Shown: positions 45,642 through 56,722 of the stretch, piece after piece
How positions within the stretch are numbered: position 1 is the first letter of the stretch
Layout: every line of letters starts with the position of its first letter
Source: an uncultured Cellvibrionales bacterium
Lineage (GTDB): Bacteria; Pseudomonadota; Gammaproteobacteria; Pseudomonadales; GM7GCV1
DNA length: 57,307 nucleotides
Direction of reading: 5' to 3'
NCBI GenBank assembly: GCA_913063225.1
Contig: CAJXYP010000001.1
Span: 1 to 57,307 of the forward strand
Made by a program: the position numbers and the translations under genes
The notes under the pieces: generated by a model
Database searches by the model: none
What the model was told of the DNA's origin: nothing
Seen by the model: only the letters and a program-made list of their open reading frames with translations

Positions 45642-46328
45642 CTAACGCCGCAACAGCATAAACCACCGGCCTATATTTACCACATTGGCTAAGGCTGCCG
45701 CACAGTAAGTAAGCGCTGCTGCTTTTAGCACCCGATGCGCAGCGGGCATTAGGTGCTCAGGTAAATAATCGCCCTCGCGAAGCATAGGCAAAGCCTTGTT
45801 GAAGCTGGCATCCCACTCTTCTGGCAGCACAATCAAATACATGGCCGCACCCGCTAGCTGAAATATGAGGCTTAGGGCAATAAAGGCGATAACCGCCGCA
45901 GGTGCTTTAAACAGAATGGTTACTACCGGTATAGCAAACAACATATAGATGCCGATCTTGCCAAGCCTTACCGATATCGGCAGATACCTGCCTCGTAGCT
46001 TGCTGAGAGGCTCTTCACGCGCGAACTGGATAGCGTGGCCCACCTCATGCGCAGCCACCGCAACCGCGGTTATAGACCGTCCAGCGAAGTTCCTGGGGCT
46101 TAAACTCACACAGCGCGTCTGCGGGTTGTAGTGATCTTGGCCCTCGACTCCTTCTTCCACCTTTACGCCGTCCAATTCGTAGCGCTCTACTAAATGGGCT
46201 GCGAGCTCTCCGCCCGTACCTGGCATATCGGCAATATCTTTGCCGTGCTTGCGCATCACAAAGCGAACCCAGAACTGCGGCAAGACTCCGCACAGAAGAA
46301 GAATGATAAACAGGATGATTAATGGCAT
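45642..46328 (-). CDS. Membrane zinc metallopeptidase (DUF2268-unrelated, YugP-type)
   Basis: 228 aa. A first membrane helix (1-20), a cytoplasmic or periplasmic domain with zinc motif HEVGH at 94-98 (VAVAAHEVGHAIQF), then three more helices and a C-terminal AALTYCAAALANVVNIGRW segment characteristic of the YugP-like neutral zinc metallopeptidase family. The substrate is unknown. It is the first gene of a two-gene set with the CPBP protease. Confidence 0.88.
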   Translation of the reverse strand: MPLIILFIILLLCGVLPQFWVRFVMRKHGKDIADMPGTGGELAAHLVERYELDGVKVEEGVEGQDHYNPQTRCVSLSPRNFAGRSITAVAVAAHEVGHAIQFAREEPLSKLRGRYLPISVRLGKIGIYMLFAIPVVTILFKAPAAVIAFIALSLIFQLAGAAMYLIVLPEEWDASFNKALPMLREGDYLPEHLMPAAHRVLKAAALTYCAAALANVVNIGRWFMLLRR

Positions 46329-46486
46329 GGGGAGAGTGTCGTTCTATACCGCTATGCAGATCAAGAAACCCGACCAATTATTAAGAAATCTTTCCTCTAC
46401 TAATCTGTAACCTCTTTTTGAGTTAACTGCGCTAAAATCAGTCTAGACAAATTTTTAAGTATCCATACCTCATTGGGGAAATTGAA

Positions 46487-47218
46487 ATGAACAACCTAAA
46501 ACTCACCTTACTAGCTGGCCTGTCTGTACTGCTGGCTACCACTTCCGTTACTGCAGACGATGTTTCTGATCGCATTGCCGTAGCGCTGGCCGATCCAGCC
46601 CGTGCCGAAGAAGACAGCGCTCGTGATGAATCACGTAAAGCGGATCGAGTAATTGCCTTTATCGGTATCGAATCCGGCATGGACGTTCTCGATGCATTCT
46701 CTGCTTCCGGTTGGTACGCAGAAGTACTTGCAGCAGCGGTTGGCCCAGAAGGCAGCGTACTTGCACAAAATAGTTCACGTTTTGCTGAGCGAGTAGCTCC
46801 AGTACAAGCACTGAAAGTAGCGCGCTACCCGAATATCACCACAGTCACTGCCGAGAATGCAGACGGCTTTGGTGTAGACGGACAAATGGACGCGGCTTGG
46901 ACTGCACTTAACCTGCACGACAACGCTAACGCTGACCGCGCAAACGGCTTGTTATTTTTGGGCGCTATATATGACTCACTAAAACCAGGTGGCGTAATAG
47001 CGGTTATCGATCACGAAGGTTCTGCAGGCATGGATAACCAAGCCTTGCACCGTATCGATGTAGACACAGCTTTTGGCTTGCTTGAAGAAGCAGGTTTTGT
47101 AGTTGAAGCTCAGGCTTATATGTTGAACAACGCTGCTGATGACCACACATTGCATCAGCGTGAGTTAGAGCGGAATACAGATCGCTTTGTATTAAGAGCT
47201 CGTAAGCCTGGAATGTAA
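46487..47218 (+). CDS. Exported class I SAM-dependent methyltransferase-like protein
   Basis: 243 aa. Signal peptide about 1-23 (ending SVTA-DD). The rest is a Rossmann methyltransferase of the COG4798 type: GMDVLDAFSASGWYAEVLAAAVG as motif I, then LKPGGVIAVIDHEG. Motif I has DAFSASG in place of the usual DxGxGxG. SAM is not known to be abundant in the periplasm, so the enzyme may bind another ligand or act before export. TTGGGGAAATTGAA is the ribosome-binding site. A strong terminator follows. Confidence 0.85.
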   Translation: MNNLKLTLLAGLSVLLATTSVTADDVSDRIAVALADPARAEEDSARDESRKADRVIAFIGIESGMDVLDAFSASGWYAEVLAAAVGPEGSVLAQNSSRFAERVAPVQALKVARYPNITTVTAENADGFGVDGQMDAAWTALNLHDNANADRANGLLFLGAIYDSLKPGGVIAVIDHEGSAGMDNQALHRIDVDTAFGLLEEAGFVVEAQAYMLNNAADDHTLHQRELERNTDRFVLRARKPGM

Positions 47219-47234
47219 GTTTACGTTAGATCTG

Positions 47235-47263
47235 AAAAAGGCGACTTTTTAGTCGCCTTTTTT
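47235..47263 (+). terminator. Rho-independent terminator after the methyltransferase gene
   Basis: GGCGACT, a TTTT loop, AGTCGCC and a run of seven T follow the stop by about 20 bases. The A-run on its left side could let it work on the other strand as well. Confidence 0.9.
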
Positions 47264-47280
47264 ATTTCCTAAAACTTGAG

Positions 47281-47308
47281 TTGACAGTCTACTCTATGTA
47301 CATACAAT
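47281..47308 (+). promoter_or_regulatory. brnTA promoter and operator
   Basis: TTGACA at 47281-47286 and TACAAT at 47303-47308 are 16 bases apart, a strong sigma-70 pair. GTACAT-ACA-ATGTAC, an inverted repeat, covers the -10 box (47298-47312). BrnT/BrnA systems are repressed by their own BrnA, so this is a natural operator. Transcription should begin near 47315, leaving almost no leader. Confidence 0.75.
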
Positions 47309-47314
47309 GTACGT

Positions 47315-47605
47315 ATTATAGAGTTTGAATGGGACGAGGCCAAAGCGGCATCCAACCTGAAGAAACACGGAATATTATTTGAGGAAGCGAGATCAGTATT
47401 CTTCGACGAGCTGGCCATCCAGTTTTTTGACAATGCTCATGCGCAACTGGATGAAGATCGTTTTCTTTTGTTAGGGACAAGCATCGAGGAAAAGTTACTT
47501 CTCGTATGCCATTGCGAACGCGAACAGGGAGAAATTGTAAGGATTATTTCGGCGCGCAAAGCAACCAAAACTGAACGAACATATTACCAAGGTGAATCTC
47601 GATGA
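47315..47605 (+). CDS. brnT: BrnT family toxin without a standard start codon
   Basis: The frame runs from an upstream TGA at 47282 to a TGA at 47603-47605 and encodes about 96 residues: IIEFEWDEAKAASNLKKHG near the start, FEEARSVFFDELAIQFFD, and RIISARKATKTERTYY at the end. This is a full BrnT ribonuclease toxin. No ATG, GTG or TTG lies in frame before this sequence; candidates are ATT (47315), ATA (47318) or a GTA (47309). The ATG at 47308 is out of frame and stops after four codons. The stop overlaps the brnA ATG (ATGA). Either a lost start or an unusual one. Confidence 0.8.
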   Translation: MIEFEWDEAKAASNLKKHGILFEEARSVFFDELAIQFFDNAHAQLDEDRFLLLGTSIEEKLLLVCHCEREQGEIVRIISARKATKTERTYYQGESR

Positions 47606-47838
47606 AAGCAGAATACGATTTATCAAAAATGCAATCTCGTAAAAACCCTTATGCCGGGAAGTTGAAAAAGCCCGTGACTATGCGTCTTAGTGAAGACGTC
47701 ATTAGTTACTTTAAGGACATGGCCGAAGAAAGTGGTGTCCCCTACCAAAGCCTGATTAACCTGTATTTACGTGACTGTATAAAGGAAGGTCGAAAGATCG
47801 ATATTTCCTGGGAAAAACAGTCCGCGGTCGCTGGTTAG
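47602..47838 (+). CDS. brnA: BrnA antitoxin
   Basis: 78 aa. N-terminal toxin-binding part (DLSKMQSRKNPYAGKLKKPV), then a ribbon-helix-helix DNA-binding domain (VTMRLSEDVISYFKDMAEES, then PYQSLINLYLRDC). It neutralises BrnT and represses the operon. Its ATG overlaps the brnT stop by 4 bases, the classical arrangement, and GGTGAATCTCG gives only a modest ribosome-binding site, so translation may depend on brnT being read. Confidence 0.9.
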   Translation: MKAEYDLSKMQSRKNPYAGKLKKPVTMRLSEDVISYFKDMAEESGVPYQSLINLYLRDCIKEGRKIDISWEKQSAVAG

Positions 47839-47843
47839 ATTAT

Positions 47844-47872
47844 GGAATTATTACTCTGACCCCATTAATTTT
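47844..47872 (+). repeat. Left CTCTGACCCC repeat flanking the exonuclease gene
   Basis: The sequence GGAATTATTACTCTGACCCC with ATTAATTTT after it aligns with the copy at 48626-48655, which has GGAATCTTTACTCTGCCCCC. About 16 of the 20 core bases agree. Motifs of this wording are common in proteobacterial accessory regions. Confidence 0.6.
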
Positions 47873-47973
47873 GCCGACTTACGAAATATCGAAAAACTCT
47901 AAGAGTTCTATTCAGTGTGCTGTGGAGCAAGCCGCATCGGTTTAGAGAACTCAAATCAATAATAAGGCGTCAC

Positions 47974-48615
47974 ATGGAAGCAATGAACTCAACGAGGGCT
48001 GACACGGTAGTTGTGCTCGATTTTGAAACCACCGGGTTATCGCCCAATCAAGGCGACAGGGCCATTGAAATCGGAGCGGTTAGAATTGAAAACGGCCAAA
48101 TAACTGACCGCTTTCAAGAGTTAATGAATCCCGGGCGGCGCATTAGCGGATTTATTGAATCCTATACCGGCATAACCAATTCCATGTTGAGTTCCGCCCC
48201 ACCCTGCAGCGAAGTTATGCCTCGTTTTGCAGAATTTATTGATGGCTACAACCTGGTTGCACATAACGCTTCTTTCGATAAGAGTTTCCTCGATTCTGAA
48301 ATGCGCCTTGTCCCCAGCGCCTGCTACACAGGGCAGTTCGCATGCTCACTGCTTGCCGCTAGACGAATTTACCAAACGGCATCGAGTCATAAACTCGGTA
48401 ACCTAGTACGGCACGCCAATATTCCAGCAGACGGCGAATTTCACAGGGCCTTGTATGACTCTGAAATGACGGCAAAACTCTGGTTAGCAATGCTCACGCG
48501 CATCGCGCCGCAAGCGGACACCAGTCAAATACCCTTCGCGACTATGCAAAAGCTGTCCACCGTTCCAAAAAGTAAAGTTCAACGTTTTCTATATGAGACG
48601 TTGGAGAACGGATAA
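47974..48615 (+). CDS. DnaQ-like 3'-5' exonuclease
   Basis: 213 aa from the ATG at 47974 (AAGGCGTCAC ahead of it); a frame from 47917 adds 19 unlikely residues. DEDDh exonuclease motifs: DFETTGLSP (Exo I), HNASFDKSF (Exo II), and HRALYDSEMTAKLW (Exo III with the catalytic His). EIGAVRIENG is also typical. It resembles free-standing exonuclease domains of the DNA polymerase III epsilon type, not the true replicative subunit. It lies between two imperfect repeats and next to a toxin-antitoxin pair, so it is probably an accessory gene. Confidence 0.85.
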   Translation: MEAMNSTRADTVVVLDFETTGLSPNQGDRAIEIGAVRIENGQITDRFQELMNPGRRISGFIESYTGITNSMLSSAPPCSEVMPRFAEFIDGYNLVAHNASFDKSFLDSEMRLVPSACYTGQFACSLLAARRIYQTASSHKLGNLVRHANIPADGEFHRALYDSEMTAKLWLAMLTRIAPQADTSQIPFATMQKLSTVPKSKVQRFLYETLENG

Positions 48616-48625
48616 AACGGTATTT

Positions 48626-48655
48626 GGAATCTTTACTCTGCCCCCAAATACTATT
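48626..48655 (+). repeat. Right CTCTGCCCCC repeat flanking the exonuclease gene
   Basis: GGAATCTTTACTCTGCCCCC and following bases form the second copy of the repeat at 47844. It begins 10 bases after the exonuclease stop and overlaps the end of the membrane-protein gene on the minus strand. Direct orientation suggests cassette edges. Confidence 0.55.
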
Positions 48656-49367
48656 ACTCAAATTCCTGACGAAGATGATAATAACTATCTGGCATCGCAA
48701 TAGTTAATGCGCCATCAGCAGTGTAGATGCCTAGCAGGTTATCGCTCTTAAACATTAGTCTTCCGACAACCTCAAATCCGTCTTTTTCGAAATTTGTACA
48801 CCAATTCAAATCATTCTTGATACTAGTACAGAGTTCGGTCTGATACTTTTCTATTGTTCGCTCAGCAATCGTTTCACCATACCGCAACGCGGTTACAGGA
48901 AGCAGCACCCAAACAATTGCTATTAAGGCAAAGGTATTCACGATGGAGTAAAAAACGACAGATGTACGCATCGCATTTGACCAATAATCGTTGATCCACT
49001 TTGGTTTATTAATCGGTTTTGAATTGGATAATGAAAAATTCCAAACCATAAAAACGAAGAGCCCGGCGACCAAAGCGCCAAAAATCAGAGCTACAAAATT
49101 GCCACTCCACAAATTGATGGCATCCACGCCTGCCCATAAGCTCGCGTTATATGCCCACATATATGCTGATTCAGTGGTGATGGGGAAAAGCTGAAGATCA
49201 AACCCCAATTCATGTATGTACCCTTCGTAGTAGACCTGGCCATAAAGGAGGATGATCTTTAGGAACAGACCGGTTCCAAAGATGAGGGAAATTAGAACTC
49301 GTGCTAGTTTTATGTTTTTAGTTTCAGACTGATTTTCATCTTCCATCGAACGAATTAATGAAATCAT
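48654..49367 (-). CDS. Hypothetical membrane protein
   Basis: 237 aa, family not recognised. Three membrane helices are predicted (about 26-48, 92-114, 137-160). The first loop contains YEGYIHELGFDLQLFPITTES, split by a short Tyr-rich part, and the C-terminal 70 residues are soluble with two Cys (LCTSIKND, WCTNF). Start may instead be the ATG 7 codons later (49346); neither has a clear ribosome-binding site. A/T-rich compared with its neighbours, which fits the accessory nature of this region. Confidence 0.65.
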   Translation of the reverse strand: MISLIRSMEDENQSETKNIKLARVLISLIFGTGLFLKIILLYGQVYYEGYIHELGFDLQLFPITTESAYMWAYNASLWAGVDAINLWSGNFVALIFGALVAGLFVFMVWNFSLSNSKPINKPKWINDYWSNAMRTSVVFYSIVNTFALIAIVWVLLPVTALRYGETIAERTIEKYQTELCTSIKNDLNWCTNFEKDGFEVVGRLMFKSDNLLGIYTADGALTIAMPDSYYHLRQEFE

Positions 49368-49438
49368 GCGACTTGAAAAAATGAATTATGTCTGCTTCCG
49401 GAAAAAGCTCTATTAGTCGGTCGTATAGTTCAACATCT

Positions 49439-49621
49439 TTAGGGTTTTGGGAGTTTTCTTACTATTGCGTTTAACAAATCACGCGCGGGATGAATTAGAG
49501 AAATGAGCGCCAAAATAGGGGCGTATGTAGCCTCGCCTGGAGACACGAACCATGCAACGCTAAAAACCGCAGCTGCTAATAAGGCGATTATATTAATAAT
49601 TATGAGAAACTCCCCTTTCCA
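49439..49621 (-). pseudogene. Possible relic of a small membrane protein gene
   Basis: A 60-codon frame with no start codon encodes WKGEFLIIINIIALLAAAV followed by FVSPGEATYAPILALISLI and a basic tail ending KLPKP. The hydrophobic helix, the Pro-Gly-Glu turn and second helix look like a small two-helix membrane protein. An ATG at 49622-49620 is one base out of frame, so a single-base change may have broken the gene. Evidence is composition only. Confidence 0.4.
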
Positions 49622-49876
49622 TAGGTTTTAGCATCACACAGGATTTTACGCATCGAAGTTTATTGTGATTTTACCACTTTTATAATCTAGCGATAATTGA
49701 TCTAGGGGCAGCCAGTGGAATCATAAAACACTCGTTAAACGATACTATCCAAGACGCACATGCGCGTATCAAACAAATACTCTTTTACCTTAGCGGACCC
49801 AAACTCTTTATTGATCCCTTTTTCTGGTACCACTCCTAAATATATGCAAAGGGCAGCCAAAAATATTTTCCTTTTC
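49622..49876. other. Intergenic sequence without a supported gene
   Basis: A/T-rich sequence between the relic frame and the atp terminator. It holds TTTATAATCT near 49680, which could be a -10 box, but no matching -35 or gene was found. Confidence 0.4.
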
Positions 49877-49880
49877 CACA

Positions 49881-49905
49881 AAAAAGGGCGCCATCGGCGC
49901 CCTCT
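49881..49905 (-). terminator. atpC: Terminator of the atp operon
   Basis: On the minus strand GGGCGCC, loop GAT, GGCGCCC and TTTTTT follow the atpC stop by about 25 bases. This is a textbook rho-independent terminator. Confidence 0.92.
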
Positions 49906-49929
49906 TCATTCACACACTACAGCTAGCTT

Positions 49930-50358
49930 TTAACCGCCACCCATCTTCTTACGCAATTTCTGAATACTCAGTAATTGCGCTGACGCTTCAGCAAGCTCTG
50001 CGCTGGCTCGGCCGTAATCCATTTCACCAGATTGGTTTTGGATATGTAGCTCTGCTGCTTTTCGGGCTTCTTCTGCTGCGGCCTCATCCAGGTCGTCTGC
50101 TTTGATAGCAACATCGGCAAGAACGGTAATTAGGTTTGGCTGAACTTCGAGGTAGCCGCCTTTTACAAAGATGACTTCTTCGTCGCCGTTGTCCAGAACC
50201 AGCTTAACCGGGCCAGGCTTAAGCGGGGTAAGCAGTGCGGCGTGGCCGTACTGAATACCCAGCTCACCTTCGATGCCGGTAGCTGTAAGGCTGACGATCT
50301 TGCCGGCGAAGACTGACTCTTCGGAGCTGACGATGTCGCAATGTACGGTTATGGCCAT
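49930..50358 (-). CDS. atpC: ATP synthase epsilon subunit
   Basis: 142 aa. N-terminal beta sandwich (ITVHCDIVSSEESVFAGKI, then GIQYGHAALLTPLKPG) and C-terminal helical hairpin with AAEEARKAAELH. Part of the central stalk of F1 and inhibitor of ATP hydrolysis. Last gene of the operon, 39 bases after atpD. Confidence 0.97.
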   Translation of the reverse strand: MAITVHCDIVSSEESVFAGKIVSLTATGIEGELGIQYGHAALLTPLKPGPVKLVLDNGDEEVIFVKGGYLEVQPNLITVLADVAIKADDLDEAAAEEARKAAELHIQNQSGEMDYGRASAELAEASAQLLSIQKLRKKMGGG

Positions 50359-50397
50359 GCGTTTCTGCTCTTTATTTCTTTTGGCTCAGGGCTGCGC

Positions 50398-51789
<1,392 letters not shown>

Positions 51790-51876
51790 TCATATTTGGA
51801 GACAGATCTAAATCTGTCGCCTGTTCAAATTTTTAAACTCTTTTGCCTAGCTTTCTAACTAGACAGCAGCTTCGTT

Positions 51877-52740
51877 CTATACAGCAGCTGCGCCTGCAAC
51901 AATTTCTGATAACTCTTGGGTAATAGCACCCTGACGCGCTTTGTTATAAAGCAACTGCAGCTCGTCAATAATATCGCCGGCGTTATCCGTCGCGTTTTTC
52001 ATGGCCAGCATGCGAGCCGCCATTTCACAGGCTTTGTTTTCTACTACTGCCTGATAAACCTGAGATTCGACATAGCGAACCAATAGGCCTTCTAAAATTA
52101 CACCCGCATCATCGGGTTCGTAAAGGTAATCCCAGTGATGGGACATCTCGTCTTTTTCAATTTTTGGCAATGGCAGCAACTGAGTTACCGTAGGATTTTG
52201 CGTCATGGTATTTACAAATCCGTTGCCGGCCAGATAAAGACGATCGATCTCGCCATTATCAAAGGCTTCTAACATCACCTTAACGTTGCCCAGCAAATCT
52301 GCTGCCGCCGGAGCGTCGCCTAGGTCGCGCACTGCGCCCAGTACATCGCCGCCATACTTGTTGAAGAAGCTGATGGCTTTAGCGCCAACACTGCAATACT
52401 TCACGCCAATTTCTTGGTCGGCATAGCCCTTTGAGGTTTTAAGCACTTGCTTGAACAGGTTAGTGTTCAAACCGCCACAAAGGCCACGATCTGAAGCCAC
52501 CACAATAAAACCAACGTTTTTAACGTCGCGTTCCATCATGTAACGGTGGCGGTATTCGGAAGTAGCGTTGGCCACGTTGCCGATTACTTTGCGAATGTTG
52601 TTCGCGTAAGGTTTACCCAGCGCCATACGTTCGGTAGCACGGCGCATTTTACTGGCCGCAACCATTTCCATGGCAGAGGTGATCTTCTGAGTAGATTGAA
52701 TACTCAGGATCTTAGTTTTTACTTCTTTCCCAACAGCCAT
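51877..52740 (-). CDS. atpG: ATP synthase gamma subunit
   Basis: 287 aa. N-terminal helix with [31 protein letters not shown] and C-terminal helix [21 protein letters not shown] form the rotor shaft. Forms the central stalk that turns inside the alpha-beta ring. Sits between atpA and atpD in the standard order. Confidence 0.98.
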   Translation of the reverse strand: MAVGKEVKTKILSIQSTQKITSAMEMVAASKMRRATERMALGKPYANNIRKVIGNVANATSEYRHRYMMERDVKNVGFIVVASDRGLCGGLNTNLFKQVLKTSKGYADQEIGVKYCSVGAKAISFFNKYGGDVLGAVRDLGDAPAAADLLGNVKVMLEAFDNGEIDRLYLAGNGFVNTMTQNPTVTQLLPLPKIEKDEMSHHWDYLYEPDDAGVILEGLLVRYVESQVYQAVVENKACEMAARMLAMKNATDNAGDIIDELQLLYNKARQGAITQELSEIVAGAAAV

Positions 52741-52801
52741 TCTCTATTGTCCCGAAGCTATTGCGCTTCTAAAATCTCTGTTCACTTAAAGATGTATTAA
52801 C

Positions 52802-54346
52802 TTAATACGACTGCGTTTCAACAAACTTGTCGAGAGCAGCTTTAAAGCCTGCTTCGATGTCGTCGTTCCAAGCGCCGCCCTCATTAACCTGAGCCATCAG
52901 GTCGGAGTGGTCGGAGTTCATATAGCTGATAACCGCCGCTTCGAAATCGCCTATTTTATTGATCTCCATACCTTTGAGGTAACCGGAGTTAGCCGCATAA
53001 AGCACAAGGCCCATTTCGGCGACGTTTTGCGGGCTGTATTGAAGCTGCTTCATCAATTCGGTTACGGCTTGGCCGTGCTCGAGTTGTTCGCGCGTTGCGT
53101 CATCAAGGTCAGATGCAAACTGCGAGAATGCCGCCAGTTCACGATACTGAGCCAGTGCCAGACGAATACCACCGCCAAGCTTTTTAATGATTTTAGTTTG
53201 TGCAGCACCACCCACTCGAGATACGGAAAGACCGGCGTTCATTGCTGGACGAATACCCGAGTTAAACAAATCCGATTCAAGGAAGATCTGACCATCCGTA
53301 ATAGAAATTACGTTAGTTGGTACAAATGCCGATACGTCACCGGCTTGGGTTTCGATAATTGGCAGTGCGGTCAATGAACCGGTTTTGCCTTTTACTTTGC
53401 CCTTGGTGAATTTTTCAACATAAGTAGCATTTACTCGCGCTGAACGTTCTAGCAAACGGGAATGCAAATAGAACACATCGCCCGGGTAGGCTTCACGACC
53501 TGGTGGGCGACGAAGCAATAGAGATATTTGACGATAGGCCCAAGCTTGCTTGGTTAGATCATCATAGACAATCAAGGCGTCTTCGCCGCGATCGCGGTAG
53601 TACTCCCCCATGGTGGCGCCGGCATACGGAGCCAAGAACTGCATGGATGCTGGGTCTGATGCACCAGCTGAAACCACAATGGTGTGTTCCATGGCGCCGT
53701 GCTCTTCGAGCTTGCGCACGATGTTAGCAACGGTAGAATTCTTTTGGCCAATGGCAACGTAAACACACTTAACACCGGTGTTTTTCTGGTTGATGATGGC
53801 GTCGATCGCAACGGCTGTTTTACCAATCTGGCGATCACCAATAATTAGCTCTCGCTGACCACGGCCAATGGGCACCATGGCATCGATTGCTTTCAAACCA
53901 GTTTGTAGTGGCTCATCAACGGATTGACGTTCAATTACACCAGGTGCAACTTTTTCAATCGCGTCGGTTTCGGTAGTTTCGATTGCGCCTTTGCCATCAA
54001 TGGGCAGACCTAGGGCATCAACTACTCGACCTTGAAGTGCTGGACCAACCGGCACTTCAAGAATACGGCCTGTGCAGCGTGCTTTTGCGCCTTCGGACAG
54101 GGATAGATAATCACCCAAGACGATGGCGCCAACAGAGTCGCGTTCCAAGTTCAGGGCCATACCAAAAAGGCCGCCGTCGAACTCGATCATTTCACCGTAC
54201 ATTACCTCGGCTAGGCCGTGGATTCGTACAATACCATCTTGAACCGAAACTACTGTGCCCTCGTTCTGGGCCTCGCTAGTCACCTCAAGGGAATCAATCC
54301 GCTTTTTGATGATCTCACTGATTTCGGAGGGGTTGAGTTGTTGCAT
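52802..54346 (-). CDS. atpA: ATP synthase alpha subunit
   Basis: 514 aa. P-loop [15 protein letters not shown], and the family segments [35 protein letters not shown] and [12 protein letters not shown]. Non-catalytic nucleotide-binding partner of beta; the Arg finger lies in the SVSRVGG region. Follows atpH by 11 bases. Confidence 0.98.
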   Translation of the reverse strand: MQQLNPSEISEIIKKRIDSLEVTSEAQNEGTVVSVQDGIVRIHGLAEVMYGEMIEFDGGLFGMALNLERDSVGAIVLGDYLSLSEGAKARCTGRILEVPVGPALQGRVVDALGLPIDGKGAIETTETDAIEKVAPGVIERQSVDEPLQTGLKAIDAMVPIGRGQRELIIGDRQIGKTAVAIDAIINQKNTGVKCVYVAIGQKNSTVANIVRKLEEHGAMEHTIVVSAGASDPASMQFLAPYAGATMGEYYRDRGEDALIVYDDLTKQAWAYRQISLLLRRPPGREAYPGDVFYLHSRLLERSARVNATYVEKFTKGKVKGKTGSLTALPIIETQAGDVSAFVPTNVISITDGQIFLESDLFNSGIRPAMNAGLSVSRVGGAAQTKIIKKLGGGIRLALAQYRELAAFSQFASDLDDATREQLEHGQAVTELMKQLQYSPQNVAEMGLVLYAANSGYLKGMEINKIGDFEAAVISYMNSDHSDLMAQVNEGGAWNDDIEAGFKAALDKFVETQSY

Positions 54347-54357
54347 CTATTATTTCC

Positions 54358-54894
54358 TCAGGAATTCATTGCGTCAGCCAGCTTGGTCAAACGACCTTGC
54401 ACACTGGCATCAATGACCGTATCGCCCGCGTTTATTCGCACGCCACCAATAAGATCGGCGTCAACATCGCAGGTCAAACTAACTTTGCGATCTAGGGTTT
54501 TGGTCAAGGTATTAGAAAGTTGTGTAACTTCTTGTTCTGAAAGCTCGTAGGCGGAAGCAACATGCACTTCGACACTTTGCTCACGCTGAGCTTTCAGTGC
54601 CTGAAATAGCTCGGAAATATCCGATACCAAATCTAGGCGTTTTTGTTCGGCAAGCACACCGATAAAATTGGCTAAACCAGCAGAAAAATCATCACCACCC
54701 AAACCGAGCAGTAATTCAGCTCGTTTGTCGCTGGTTAGCGCTGGATTATTCAAAGCTTGAGCGACCTTTGGTTCAGAACAGATTGATGTCAACCGACCCA
54801 GCTGGGTTTCCCATTCGCCAAGCGCCTTATTCTCGTCAGCATGTTCAAATGCTGCGCGGGCGTATGGTCGAGCTAGTGTTTTAAGTTCTGCCAT
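54358..54894 (-). CDS. atpH: ATP synthase delta subunit
   Basis: 178 aa. MAELKTLARPYARAAFEHA at the start and LIGGVRINAGDTVIDASVQGRLTKL near the end are delta hallmarks, the latter split by only conserved Gly. Links F1 to the b-subunit stator. Confidence 0.97.
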   Translation of the reverse strand: MAELKTLARPYARAAFEHADENKALGEWETQLGRLTSICSEPKVAQALNNPALTSDKRAELLLGLGGDDFSAGLANFIGVLAEQKRLDLVSDISELFQALKAQREQSVEVHVASAYELSEQEVTQLSNTLTKTLDRKVSLTCDVDADLIGGVRINAGDTVIDASVQGRLTKLADAMNS

Positions 54895-54918
54895 GGTTCG
54901 CTCTTCTTACAGTTCTCG

Positions 54919-55389
54919 TTAAAGCTCAGCTGAAAGTTTGTTGAGCATTTCGCTGTGCTTCGCTGCGTCTACGGTTTCGCCGAGAATTTTCTCAGCGCCG
55001 GCGACAGACAGTGTTGCAACCGAGCTGCGAAGTTCTTCGCGCGCTTTTGCGATTTGCTGTTCTACTTCTGCTTCGGCCGCCGTGCGAATACGCTCGGCTT
55101 CTTCCACAGCTTTTAGCTTAGCTTCGTCAACCATTTGATCACCGCGCTTCTTAGCAGCATCAATGATTTCGGCCGCTTGAACCTTGGCTTCTTTAAGGTC
55201 TTCGCCGGCTTTTGCTTGTGCCAGCTCCAAACTTTTTTCAGCGCGGTCAGCTGCAGCCAGACCATCGGCTATTTTTTCAATACGCTCTTTCATAGCGCTG
55301 GTGATGGGCGGCCAAACGAATTTGACACAAAACATCACGAACACAACGAAAAAGATCATTTGGCCGAATAATGTGTAATTAATATTCAC
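54919..55389 (-). CDS. atpF: ATP synthase b subunit
   Basis: 156 aa. One membrane helix at about 5-25 ([20 protein letters not shown]), then a long Ala/Glu/Lys coiled coil that forms the peripheral stalk. Length matches E. coli AtpF. Confidence 0.97.
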   Translation of the reverse strand: MNINYTLFGQMIFFVVFVMFCVKFVWPPITSAMKERIEKIADGLAAADRAEKSLELAQAKAGEDLKEAKVQAAEIIDAAKKRGDQMVDEAKLKAVEEAERIRTAAEAEVEQQIAKAREELRSSVATLSVAGAEKILGETVDAAKHSEMLNKLSAEL

Positions 55390-55449
55390 GCGTGAATACC
55401 TCTGTGAGTTATTGCTTTAAACAGGTTGCTTAAACTCTTGAACCGAGCC

Positions 55450-55695
<246 letters not shown>

Positions 55696-55720
55696 CTAAT
55701 TCGTAGAAATGTTTAAAGTA

Positions 55721-55756
55721 TAAAAAAGTGTAAAAAAGTGTAAAAAAGTGTAAAAA
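55721..55756. repeat. 10-bp tandem repeat between atpB and atpE
   Basis: TAAAAAAGTG is repeated three times exactly at 55721-55750 and partly a fourth time (TAAAAA). On the operon strand this is a pyrimidine-rich leader with repeated CACTTTTTTA ahead of the atpE ribosome-binding site. U-rich leaders before atpE are known to raise translation of subunit c in E. coli. Confidence 0.85.
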
Positions 55757-55761
55757 TTAAA

Positions 55762-56697
<936 letters not shown>

Positions 56698-56722
56698 TCA
56701 GGACCTGCTTTGTGATTGATGC

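Noticed and set aside
49466-49745. Integron attC-like boxes GTTTAAC and GTTAAAC
   Set aside because: They are about 265 bases apart, too far for one attC site, and no integrase is present.
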